From assembly GCA_937895645.1 (NCBI GenBank), contig CALBKQ010000091.1, forward strand, positions 1-8,895: DNA of 8,895 nt, given 5' to 3'. Under the pieces are notes generated by a model, which was given only the letters and a program-made list of their open reading frames with translations, was not told the origin of the DNA and did no database searches. The translations under genes and the position numbers were made by a program. Source of the stretch: an uncultured Clostridia bacterium. GTDB lineage: Bacteria; Bacillota; Clostridia; Oscillospirales; Acutalibacteraceae. Positions within the stretch are counted from its first letter, which is position 1. The number at the start of each line of letters is the position of its first letter. Shown here in pieces: positions 1-6,796 of this stretch.

Positions 1-663
1 GTCATTACCGAATACGCCAAGCTCTTTTAATTTACCTACTGCAACCTGTGTTACATATGGCATTAAATTATTTGGAATACCGTTTGGATTTTCACCCATT
101 GTTCCACTCTTATGAGCACCGATTGGATTAAAGTAACGAAGAAGTGTTACTGCCCAATCTTTATCTGCTTTATGGAAGTCATCAAGAATGATTTCAATCA
201 TATATTTTGTAGTACCATAAGGATTTGTAGTACCACCTGTTTTCATATCTTCTTTAAGTGGTGAGATATTGTTCATACCATAGACAGTTGCTGAAGAACT
301 GAACACGATTTTTTTACAATTATACTCTGCCATAACTTCACAAAGTGCCAATGTACCACCAATATTATTATCGTAATACATTAAAGGTTCACGACAGCTT
401 TCGCCCACCGCTTTAAGACCTGCAAAGTGAATACATGCATCAATTTTATGGTCTTCAAAAACTTTGCGCATATTCTCTTTATCGCGGATATCATAAGGAT
501 AAAACGCGAAATCTTTACCGGTAAGTTCACGAACTCTATCAAGTGATTTTTCACTTGAGTTGTAAAGATTATCAACAATTACGATTTCATAACCAGAATT
601 CAGAAGTTCAACACAAGTATGTGAACCAATAAAACCTGCTCCGCCTGTAACTAAAATTTTCAT
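1..663 (-). CDS. galE: UDP-glucose 4-epimerase GalE (partial, C-terminal part beyond left edge)
   Basis: This enzyme interconverts UDP-glucose and UDP-galactose in the cytoplasm (Leloir pathway and supply of galactosyl units for envelope polysaccharides). I translated the reverse strand from 663 to 1 and obtained 221 open codons with no stop; the family is about 330-340 residues, so roughly a third is missing. Visible signatures are the NAD-binding GGAGFIGSH at residues 7-15, D31 at the end of strand 2, SSSATVYG at 122-129 with the catalytic Ser124, the Y149xxxK153 dyad in NPYGTTK, and RYFNPIGAH around N179. These numbers coincide with those of the E. coli enzyme as I remember it, so it is extended SDR GalE rather than a distant epimerase. 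The ATG lies 7 bases after an AGGAGG (671-676) and overlaps the upstream stop as ATGA, implying translational coupling and an operon. Some substrate breadth (GalNAc/GlcNAc) cannot be excluded. Confidence 0.95.
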   Translation of the reverse strand, partial: MKILVTGGAGFIGSHTCVELLNSGYEIVIVDNLYNSSEKSLDRVRELTGKDFAFYPYDIRDKENMRKVFEDHKIDACIHFAGLKAVGESCREPLMYYDNNIGGTLALCEVMAEYNCKKIVFSSSATVYGMNNISPLKEDMKTGGTTNPYGTTKYMIEIILDDFHKADKDWAVTLLRYFNPIGAHKSGTMGENPNGIPNNLMPYVTQVAVGKLKELGVFGND

Positions 664-2831
664 ACCTTTTCCTCCTGTGTAAGCTTTGTGCCATTAAAAT
701 ATGTTGAAAGAATTTTTTTATAGCTTGATTTATTGTTTGCCATGTAATCAGCACCTGTTTTACTCATACCTATGCCTAAACCGTTACCGTATGTTGTAAC
801 AAGAAATTCGCCTGTTGTTTCATTATAATCAACTGTGAAACAATGTGAAAGAAGTGTTGATGCTGTAAATACTTTTGTGCGGAAATCAATACCACTGATT
901 TCTTTGTCACCCACCGTTACTTTTGTTACATAACCGATACTTGAAGAAACTGATGCATCGTGGGCCTTTACATCAACCCACATAATAGGTTCATCACCCA
1001 GTTTAAGTGTACTATCAAAGTTAAGAAGTAAACCTTTGAACTCACCCATTGAATACTTGCGCTCAACCTTAAATGCCTCTGATGAAGAATCAGGGTCACC
1101 GTTTATTGTAACAGGTTTGAGATATGGATATTCTTTTGAGAAAATGTTTTTAGCATCTGTTGTTTTCTTTGCAGCAATTTCAAAATAAGGTGTAAGTGCT
1201 ACCTCACCATCAAAAGTCAAATATTCACCAAACACTGCGTCAACTGCAGATTTTACTTCGTCATTGACTGTGTCACTGATTTTTACACCGTCGATTTCAA
1301 AATTTGTGTCACGGTATTTAAGGTATGTATAGATTACAACTGCCTGTGCTTTAACAGCTTCAATGTTATAACCTTCACCCATTTCAGTCATAACGAGTCT
1401 GCCAAGTGCTTCTTTAGCCTCAATCTCCACTCCGTTAATTTTCATAACAGTTGGTGCACCTTTATCAACCTGAGTTTCAGGCTCCGTTGTACTTTCTGTT
1501 GTTGACTCATCAGCACCTGTTGTGCTTTCTGTTGTTTCTTCCTCTGTATTCTTAAGCTTTTCTATTTTGATTAAATCTGCAATCATAAAATCAGAAATTC
1601 TGAGTTCAGCTGCAGGTGCTTCAGTAGTGATTTCGGTTGTGCTTTCTGTTGTAGATTCAGTTGTGCTTTCTGTTGTTGTAGTAATATTGAAAATCTTATT
1701 AAAAGCGTTTGCAAGAGCACCATTTTCACCCTGAACTTTATAAACAATACCAAGTATTGCACAAAGAAGTACGATTGCACCTAAAACAGCAGAAATAATG
1801 ATAATTGATTTTTTATTCACAGGCTTTTTATCTTCATCTGTAATTTTATTATTATCTTCTGTAATTTCAATGCCTACGCTCTGCACTCCTGCTGCTTTTT
1901 CACCTATAAGTTCAATAAGTTCAACGGCAGCAGCTTCAATAAATGCTGATTCTGTTTCATCATCTGACATATAAAGTTTTCTGACAACTGCTGATTCATA
2001 ATTAGCAACTGCGATACAGATAAACTTTGCGTCATTTGATGTGTAAATATCACTGATTGATGCACCAATATTGGCAGCAGACAAGTCAAGACTTACTTTT
2101 GCAAGTTGTGCAGCATATTCAGTAGCATTTACATCACCTTTATCTTCAACATGAGGTGTAAACACAAAAACTTCATCAAAATTAGGAATATTATCGCCGC
2201 AACTCTTGATTACTTCTGCGTTTTGTGTACCATTTACAGCAACCACTGAACCTGAGTCAATAATTCGACTTACTGCAATTGCAACTTTTTCATTATCAAA
2301 AAATTTCTTTTCACTAAGGAACTCGTTTTCAACAGGAATTTCAATACTTTTTGAAAGGAAGGGAACAACACCATTTCTTAAAATAATATTGATTCTTTCA
2401 TTATCAATAGGAAGCATTAAAAGATACTGTGTACCATTTTCAATACCAAAGCCTGAATATAAACCATCCTTTGACAAGAATACTGTTGCAGGTTCAGGGA
2501 AAATTGAAAATGCTTTTCGGGTTTTATCATCCATTTCCTCATCACTTTCAAGCATATTGAGGATTGATGTATTATACACAGTTTCAGTTTCAAGGGCCTG
2601 AATAAGTGCATTTTTAAGTTTGTTATAGTTCTTATTATCAACTGCCGTGATAATAAGTTCATCGTTTTCTAATGCATCTTGTAAAGCACCGAACAAATCA
2701 CGAAGATTGTCATACTCTTCAAAAACAGATGCATCTTCCGAATATGCCTTGATACTACTTATCACTCTTGCCTGATATCTTGCAAAAGGCATACTCTTGT
2801 CAACATTAAGTGACAATAATCTAACTTTCAT
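660..2831 (-). CDS. Membrane-anchored fusion: degenerate CinA-like cytoplasmic half plus SpoIID-like extracytoplasmic domain
   Basis: A 723-residue protein of unknown overall role. Residues about 1-165 resemble the MoCF/CinA N-terminal domain: the stretch from ATVF (115-118) through SGFGI (126-130) and LLMLP (137-141) to VVPFL (155-159) follows that family's pattern, but GGLGP and PGPPSE are absent. Residues about 178-312 align with PncC; for example SAANIGASISDI (251-262) matches SGADIAASVSGI of the neighbouring PncC. The AESCTGG motif is replaced by AVNGTQNA, so activity is unlikely. KKPVNKK then leads into one membrane helix (about 342-364), which predicts the N-terminus inside. A Thr/Ser/Glu-rich linker (384-458) follows, then a SpoIID-like domain (about 460-715) with TEMG (Glu483) and IEAVKAQAV. 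SpoIID proteins are peptidoglycan lytic transglycosylases; here HSxSGG and the His of GHGVGMSQ are missing. The ATG is preceded by GAGAGGT (2841-2847). The gene sits between a sortase gene and galE. Domain homology is inferred by eye: strong for SpoIID and PncC-like, fair for MoCF. Confidence 0.85.
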   Translation of the reverse strand: MKVRLLSLNVDKSMPFARYQARVISSIKAYSEDASVFEEYDNLRDLFGALQDALENDELIITAVDNKNYNKLKNALIQALETETVYNTSILNMLESDEEMDDKTRKAFSIFPEPATVFLSKDGLYSGFGIENGTQYLLMLPIDNERINIILRNGVVPFLSKSIEIPVENEFLSEKKFFDNEKVAIAVSRIIDSGSVVAVNGTQNAEVIKSCGDNIPNFDEVFVFTPHVEDKGDVNATEYAAQLAKVSLDLSAANIGASISDIYTSNDAKFICIAVANYESAVVRKLYMSDDETESAFIEAAAVELIELIGEKAAGVQSVGIEITEDNNKITDEDKKPVNKKSIIIISAVLGAIVLLCAILGIVYKVQGENGALANAFNKIFNITTTTESTTESTTESTTEITTEAPAAELRISDFMIADLIKIEKLKNTEEETTESTTGADESTTESTTEPETQVDKGAPTVMKINGVEIEAKEALGRLVMTEMGEGYNIEAVKAQAVVIYTYLKYRDTNFEIDGVKISDTVNDEVKSAVDAVFGEYLTFDGEVALTPYFEIAAKKTTDAKNIFSKEYPYLKPVTINGDPDSSSEAFKVERKYSMGEFKGLLLNFDSTLKLGDEPIMWVDVKAHDASVSSSIGYVTKVTVGDKEISGIDFRTKVFTASTLLSHCFTVDYNETTGEFLVTTYGNGLGIGMSKTGADYMANNKSSYKKILSTYFNGTKLTQEEKV
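1479..1682 (-). repeat. Thr/Glu/Ser repeat tract encoding the membrane-to-SpoIID linker
   Basis: Two clusters (1623-1682 and 1479-1544) encode repeated TTES units within the linker of the SpoIID-like protein. At DNA level the plus-strand 17-mer gttgtgctttctgttgt occurs exactly at 1519-1535, 1636-1652 and 1660-1676, with a one-mismatch copy at 1486-1502. A non-repetitive segment (residues about 406-428) separates the clusters. Such Thr/Ser/Glu-rich stretches are typical spacers outside the membrane. The near-identical DNA suggests recent expansion by slippage or unequal recombination, so copy number may vary between strains. Confidence 0.8.
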
Positions 2832-2882
2832 TTTACTTTTACCTCTCTTTTACCCTATATATACAAACTATTTTTTACTAAT

Positions 2883-4214
2883 TTATGGTGTCCAGCAAAC
2901 ATCGTCAGCGTATGGGTTAGTCATATTCTTTGCGTCATACCATGCCTGAGGATATTTAGGTGATGTATTAAGTGTTGCTTCATCAACAAGCACTGATTTA
3001 TCTTCATTTTCACGAAGAAGTCTGCCCATTACAACAAGTCTTGCACTGTCAAATTCATAAGAACAAGTAACAAGTGTTATGAGTTTATCATCTGGCTGAA
3101 CATTAACATCTGTTTTGAATATACTGCGTTTCTCAACTTCATCTACAAATCCACTGAACTTCTCGTCAGTTACGAAATCGGTAACTATAAAATTAAAGAA
3201 ATTACCGTTATCATCAGCAACTTTTGCATTTGAAATAAACGCTGCAAAAACTTTGAAATAATATGTTTCATATAATGTACTGTATTCAATTATCGGTGAA
3301 TCTTTATAACCTTCAAGCGTCTTATATTTATCAAGATTTGAGAACATAAGACCGTCAGTCATATGATGACCATAAATTACTGTATTGTCATCAAGATATT
3401 TTGAATCATTTTTGAAATCAAGGTAAGGGCAACCATAACGACTTGTTTTACCGTAGAAATCACGATTCAGGTAATAATCGTTGTCATTTGACTGAACAAC
3501 CTGAACATCAAGGTTTGTATTATCAATTTTAACCCAACCAACTAAATCCTGATTAACCGCATAAAGATAAGAATATTTAAGATTCATATTTTCAGGGAAT
3601 TGGATTGTTGGATATTTTGCAAAAACGTCCTGCCATGCTTCAACATATTGGTTATCGTCAAAATTATCGGTATCAACAATAGATTCTTTGATTTCTTCCT
3701 TTTGTTTTAACTGCACTTGTCTTTCAACATACAAATCAGCAAAAGCAAAACAACAACCAATTATAGTAATTATTGCTGCATCCATAATAATTTTACGGAT
3801 TTTTTCTTTTGTACTATCCTTTTTTAACGGAATAAAGCCTTTGAAGAAATCAGAAAAAATCTCATTAAATGTGCGCACTTTTTTCTTTTTAGGCGTTACT
3901 GTTTCAGCTTTTTCTTCAACTATTGTTTCTGTTTCAGTTACAGTTTCCTTTTTAACATACTGTTCTGTAATATCAACAAAAGTTTTACCATTTTCAACAA
4001 TATGTTTTGACTCGTTTACAGTTTCATTTTCAGTTGTTTCGTTAAGTGTCTGTTCAATCTGTGTAAAAATATCGTCTGTTGTGGGTGTTGCATCAACGAT
4101 TTTTCCTGCATTTTCAGGTTTTATTTCTGTTTTTAGTGACTCATCCATACCAAGTTTTTTGCGAAGTTCCTCAAAGGATAGTATTTCGTTATTATTGTTT
4201 TCGCTGTTATTCAT
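2883..4214 (-). CDS. Class B-type sortase with long cytoplasmic N-terminal region
   Basis: Membrane-bound cysteine transpeptidase that would join a surface protein to the cell wall or to another protein outside the membrane. The 443-residue protein has a single membrane helix at about 140-160 and the sortase fold at about 205-400. It has class B features: DNDYYLNRDF (244-253), the catalytic His283 in VIYGHHM followed by DGLMFSNL, Cys384 in TLVTC and Arg392 in SARLVV. Typical SrtB proteins are about 230-300 residues. The extra length is a roughly 138-residue acidic, Thr/Glu-rich N-terminus that should lie in the cytoplasm, ending in two Lys-rich clusters (109-112, 131-141), plus a tail after residue 405. 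The tail, with KYPQAWYDAKN (420-430), is shared with the sortase upstream. The ATG overlaps the previous stop by one base (TAATG) and has AGGAGGT at 4224-4230, so the two are translationally coupled. Substrate unknown; no sorting signal was seen in the window. Confidence 0.93.
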   Translation of the reverse strand: MNNSENNNNEILSFEELRKKLGMDESLKTEIKPENAGKIVDATPTTDDIFTQIEQTLNETTENETVNESKHIVENGKTFVDITEQYVKKETVTETETIVEEKAETVTPKKKKVRTFNEIFSDFFKGFIPLKKDSTKEKIRKIIMDAAIITIIGCCFAFADLYVERQVQLKQKEEIKESIVDTDNFDDNQYVEAWQDVFAKYPTIQFPENMNLKYSYLYAVNQDLVGWVKIDNTNLDVQVVQSNDNDYYLNRDFYGKTSRYGCPYLDFKNDSKYLDDNTVIYGHHMTDGLMFSNLDKYKTLEGYKDSPIIEYSTLYETYYFKVFAAFISNAKVADDNGNFFNFIVTDFVTDEKFSGFVDEVEKRSIFKTDVNVQPDDKLITLVTCSYEFDSARLVVMGRLLRENEDKSVLVDEATLNTSPKYPQAWYDAKNMTNPYADDVCWTP

Positions 4215-5128
4215 TACTTAACTACCTCCTGAGGATACCATTTTTTATCATTCTTGAAAGGATTTTCAATATTTTTATTATCGTACCAGAGTTGCGGATA
4301 TTTTGGATTTTTATTTACATACGCCTTTGAAACATCAACCTCTGCACTTTCACCATCTCGTAAAGCCCTTGCCACAATTACAAGTCTGGCGTCGGCACGA
4401 TATGTTGTTTTACCGTATTTATTGACTGTATCAAGAGTTCTAACGCAAGTTGAAAGAACCAACATTTTGTCTTCATCAGTAATATCAACATCAGTCACAT
4501 AAAGTCTCCGTTTGTTTACTTCTTCAATAAATCCGTTGAAGTTTTCACCATCCATATACGGATATATGTAGTTGAAAACATACCCATTATCTTCGTTCGG
4601 GTCAGCATTAGTAATAAATGCTGCATAGATTTTCCATTTATAACATTTTGTGAGTGTATTAAATTCAAACACCGGTGTTTTTTTATAAAAATCTATTTTT
4701 TCATACTGGTCAAGTTCTGAAAACATTGTTTTATCGTAACAATTATGACCATAAATTATTGTATTTGCGTCTAAATCGGTGGAATTATTGCGATAATCCA
4801 TAAATATTGCACCACGATAATTATATTTTTTATCAAAGTCGTGGTTAAGATAATAGTCGTTATTTGAAAACTGAACAACAGGATAATCAATATTAGTATT
4901 AGGCACTTTAATCCAACCAACTGTATCTGTATTGACTTTAATTACAGAATTATAGTCAGGAGTCTGCTCTGGTGCATCAGTTACAAGTTCTTGTATCTGT
5001 TCATAGTAATCTTGATTTTCTTTTATTTCAACAAAATGTTTTACGACAAGTGACGCAGAAAAAACGAACACGAGAATGCAAATGATAAGTAAAATTATTC
5101 TGCCTAATCCCATTTTTCTTTTTTTCAT
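4214..5128 (-). CDS. Class B-type sortase
   Basis: Membrane-anchored cysteine transpeptidase of about 304 residues, a normal length for the class. It has a short Lys/Arg-rich N-terminus, a membrane helix at about residues 9-31, and an extracytoplasmic sortase domain. Counting from this ATG, the catalytic set is His128 (TIIYGHNCYDKTMFSEL), Cys228 (LVLSTC) and Arg248 (ADARLVIV). NNDYYLNHDF near residue 90 and the insertion before the Cys fit class B. The C-terminal tail NPKYPQLWYDNKNIENPF matches that of the next sortase. I prefer the ATG at 5128: AGGTGAG (5133-5139) lies four bases upstream, and the start follows the PncC stop by one base (TGATATG). A GTG at 5137 in the same frame would add MSD and overlap pncC by eight bases; it has only a weak ribosome site. 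Class B sortases usually attach heme-uptake proteins or pilins; nothing here shows which applies. Confidence 0.93.
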   Translation of the reverse strand: MKKRKMGLGRIILLIICILVFVFSASLVVKHFVEIKENQDYYEQIQELVTDAPEQTPDYNSVIKVNTDTVGWIKVPNTNIDYPVVQFSNNDYYLNHDFDKKYNYRGAIFMDYRNNSTDLDANTIIYGHNCYDKTMFSELDQYEKIDFYKKTPVFEFNTLTKCYKWKIYAAFITNADPNEDNGYVFNYIYPYMDGENFNGFIEEVNKRRLYVTDVDITDEDKMLVLSTCVRTLDTVNKYGKTTYRADARLVIVARALRDGESAEVDVSKAYVNKNPKYPQLWYDNKNIENPFKNDKKWYPQEVVK

Positions 5129-5129
5129 A

Positions 5130-5609
5130 TCACTCACCTACCAAATCTAAAATCATTCTCAGTGCTTCATCAGAGGCACTTTTTCTGTTATTCTCTCTTA
5201 TATTTTCTGTAAAAATGTTATTAAGTTGTTTTACCATTATTTTTTCGCCATCTGAAACTGCAAGAAAAATAAGTCCCACAGGCTTTTTTGTATTGTCAGA
5301 ATTAGGCCCTGCAATTCCTGAAACTGAAGCTGCAATATCTGCACCCGAAATTCTTAAAACGCCTTTGACCATTTCACGCACAGTTTGTTCACTGACTGCA
5401 CCATAAGTTTCAAGAGTTTTATGCTGTACTCCAAGCACTTGTTCTTTAATTTCGTTACTGTAACTTACAATTCCACAATTAAAAACAGATGATGAGCCAC
5501 TTACATCAGTTATTCTTTTTGAAATAAGACCACCTGTGCAGGACTCGGCAGTTGCCAACACAAGACCTTTTTCATTAAGGGTTTTAACAACTTTTTCTTC
5601 CAGCGTCAT
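5130..5609 (-). CDS. pncC: Stand-alone CinA C-terminal domain protein, NMN amidohydrolase (PncC family)
   Basis: PncC-type enzymes hydrolyse nicotinamide mononucleotide to nicotinic acid mononucleotide and ammonia in the cytoplasm, recycling the NMN released for example by NAD-dependent DNA ligase. The 159-residue length is typical of the single-domain form. Family signatures are all present: AESCTGG (21-27), VSGSSSVF (36-43), GIVSYSNE (46-53), YGAVSE (69-74), SGADIAASVSGIAGP (88-102) and KPVG (109-112). Nothing suggests loss of activity. The ATG is 12 bases after the thiI stop, with TAAGGTAG spanning that stop as ribosome site. The MoCF-type N-terminal domain of full CinA is absent here, while a decayed version of both parts appears in the SpoIID-like protein three genes downstream. 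The annotation cinA would also be used for this family. Confidence 0.93.
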   Translation of the reverse strand: MTLEEKVVKTLNEKGLVLATAESCTGGLISKRITDVSGSSSVFNCGIVSYSNEIKEQVLGVQHKTLETYGAVSEQTVREMVKGVLRISGADIAASVSGIAGPNSDNTKKPVGLIFLAVSDGEKIMVKQLNNIFTENIRENNRKSASDEALRMILDLVGE

Positions 5610-5621
5610 TACAAATCTACC

Positions 5622-6794
5622 TTAAAAACAAATATTTTTAATAGTTGTGTTTTCGATTGCGCGGTCAATAAGTGCCTCAACATCCAATGCTTTTTCGGCA
5701 TTTTCAAGAACAGAAATCTGTGGTTTTGTTTTTGGATGCTTTGGTGTAAATACTGTGCAACAATCTTCATAAGGCTCAATAGAAATATCAAAAGTATCAA
5801 TTTTTCTTGAAACCTTAATAATTTCATCTTTATCAAGACCAATAAGTGGTCTGAAAACAGGCATTCCTACAACTGCGTCAGTACAAGCAAGAGCATTAAG
5901 CGTCTGACTTGCAACCTGACCGAGACTTTCACCTGTAATAAGTGCTTTACTTTCTTCTTTTTCTGCTATACGTTGTGATATTCTCATCATAAAACGACGC
6001 ATAATAAGTGTAAACAAATCCTCAGGACATTTGTCACGGATTTCTTCCTGAATTTCAGTAAATCCAACTGTAAAAAGAGTTATGTTACCGCTATATCTTG
6101 AAACCTGACGGAGAAGGTTATGAACTTTTTCTTCAGATTGAGGTGAAGTGTATGGCGGAGACGCAAAATGGATTGCATTAAGAACAAGACCGCGTTTTGC
6201 CATCATATATGCTGCAACGGGACTATCAATACCACCTGAAATAAGAATTGAAGACTTGCCCGCTGTACCTGTTGGCATACCACCTGCACCTTTGGTCTGG
6301 TTACCACGGATAAAAGCAAATTTTTCACGAATTTCAATAGTAACAAGGATTTCAGGATTTTTAACATCAACTCTTAAATGTGGGAATTTACTTAAAATTG
6401 CACCACCAACTTCTGCTGAAATTTCAGGTGATTTAAGTGGAAATTTTTTATCAGAACGTTTACCCTCAACCTTAAAGGTTTTTGCATTTTTAAGTTGTTC
6501 TGCAAGATACTCAGGTGCATTCTGGAGGATTACATTCATATCTTTTTCAACCTGTAACGCACGAGAATATGCGGCAATACCAAATACACGACTTATTCTG
6601 TCACTAACTTCGTCCATATCAACATAATCATCCATAGGAACAACTGCGACAGTTGACTGTTCTTTTCTGTATTCAAACTCGCCAAGAGGTTTTATTCTTT
6701 TGCGAATGTTTTTTATTAAAATATCTTCAAAAGTTGAACGGTTGAGCCCTTTAAGTGCTAACTCACCATTTTTTATGAGTATGATTTCTTTCAT
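5622..6794 (-). CDS. thiI: tRNA 4-thiouridine synthetase ThiI (short form without rhodanese domain)
   Basis: ThiI adenylates U8 of tRNA and inserts sulfur to give 4-thiouridine, a near-UV sensor; in some bacteria it also supports thiazole synthesis. The 390 residues comprise an N-terminal ferredoxin-like region (about 1-60), a THUMP RNA-binding domain (about 60-165) and a PP-loop ATPase domain with ISGGIDSPVAAYMMAKRG (185-202). Further conserved segments are ITGESLGQVASQT (286-298) and EDCCTVFTPKHPKT (343-356), whose cysteines are candidates for catalysis. The E. coli enzyme is about 480 residues with a C-terminal rhodanese domain; that domain is missing here, as in Bacillus, where a dedicated desulfurase (NifZ) encoded next door delivers the sulfur. 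The upstream gene here is exactly such a desulfurase. The ATG follows its stop by two bases and uses AGGAG (6801-6805), which lies within the end of the upstream gene. Confidence 0.96.
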   Translation of the reverse strand: MKEIILIKNGELALKGLNRSTFEDILIKNIRKRIKPLGEFEYRKEQSTVAVVPMDDYVDMDEVSDRISRVFGIAAYSRALQVEKDMNVILQNAPEYLAEQLKNAKTFKVEGKRSDKKFPLKSPEISAEVGGAILSKFPHLRVDVKNPEILVTIEIREKFAFIRGNQTKGAGGMPTGTAGKSSILISGGIDSPVAAYMMAKRGLVLNAIHFASPPYTSPQSEEKVHNLLRQVSRYSGNITLFTVGFTEIQEEIRDKCPEDLFTLIMRRFMMRISQRIAEKEESKALITGESLGQVASQTLNALACTDAVVGMPVFRPLIGLDKDEIIKVSRKIDTFDISIEPYEDCCTVFTPKHPKTKPQISVLENAEKALDVEALIDRAIENTTIKNICF

Positions 6795-6796
6795 TT

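Noticed and set aside
2832..2882. Possible terminator or promoter in the 51-base gap before the SpoIID-like gene
   Set aside because: No stable inverted repeat is visible, and the TATATA stretch has no acceptable -35 partner.
3688..4221. A 177-codon open frame on the plus strand opposite the second sortase
   Set aside because: It is the reverse of an acidic, Thr/Glu-rich coding region, giving a Ser/Phe/Val-rich low-complexity product with no motif; the sortase frame is clearly real.
4214..5137. GTG start at 5137 for the first sortase
   Set aside because: It would overlap pncC by eight bases and has a weak ribosome site, whereas the ATG at 5128 has AGGTGAG at suitable spacing; kept only as an alternative.
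6148..6627. A 159-codon open frame on the plus strand opposite thiI
   Set aside because: It covers the THUMP and PP-loop region of thiI in antisense, with no recognisable motif.
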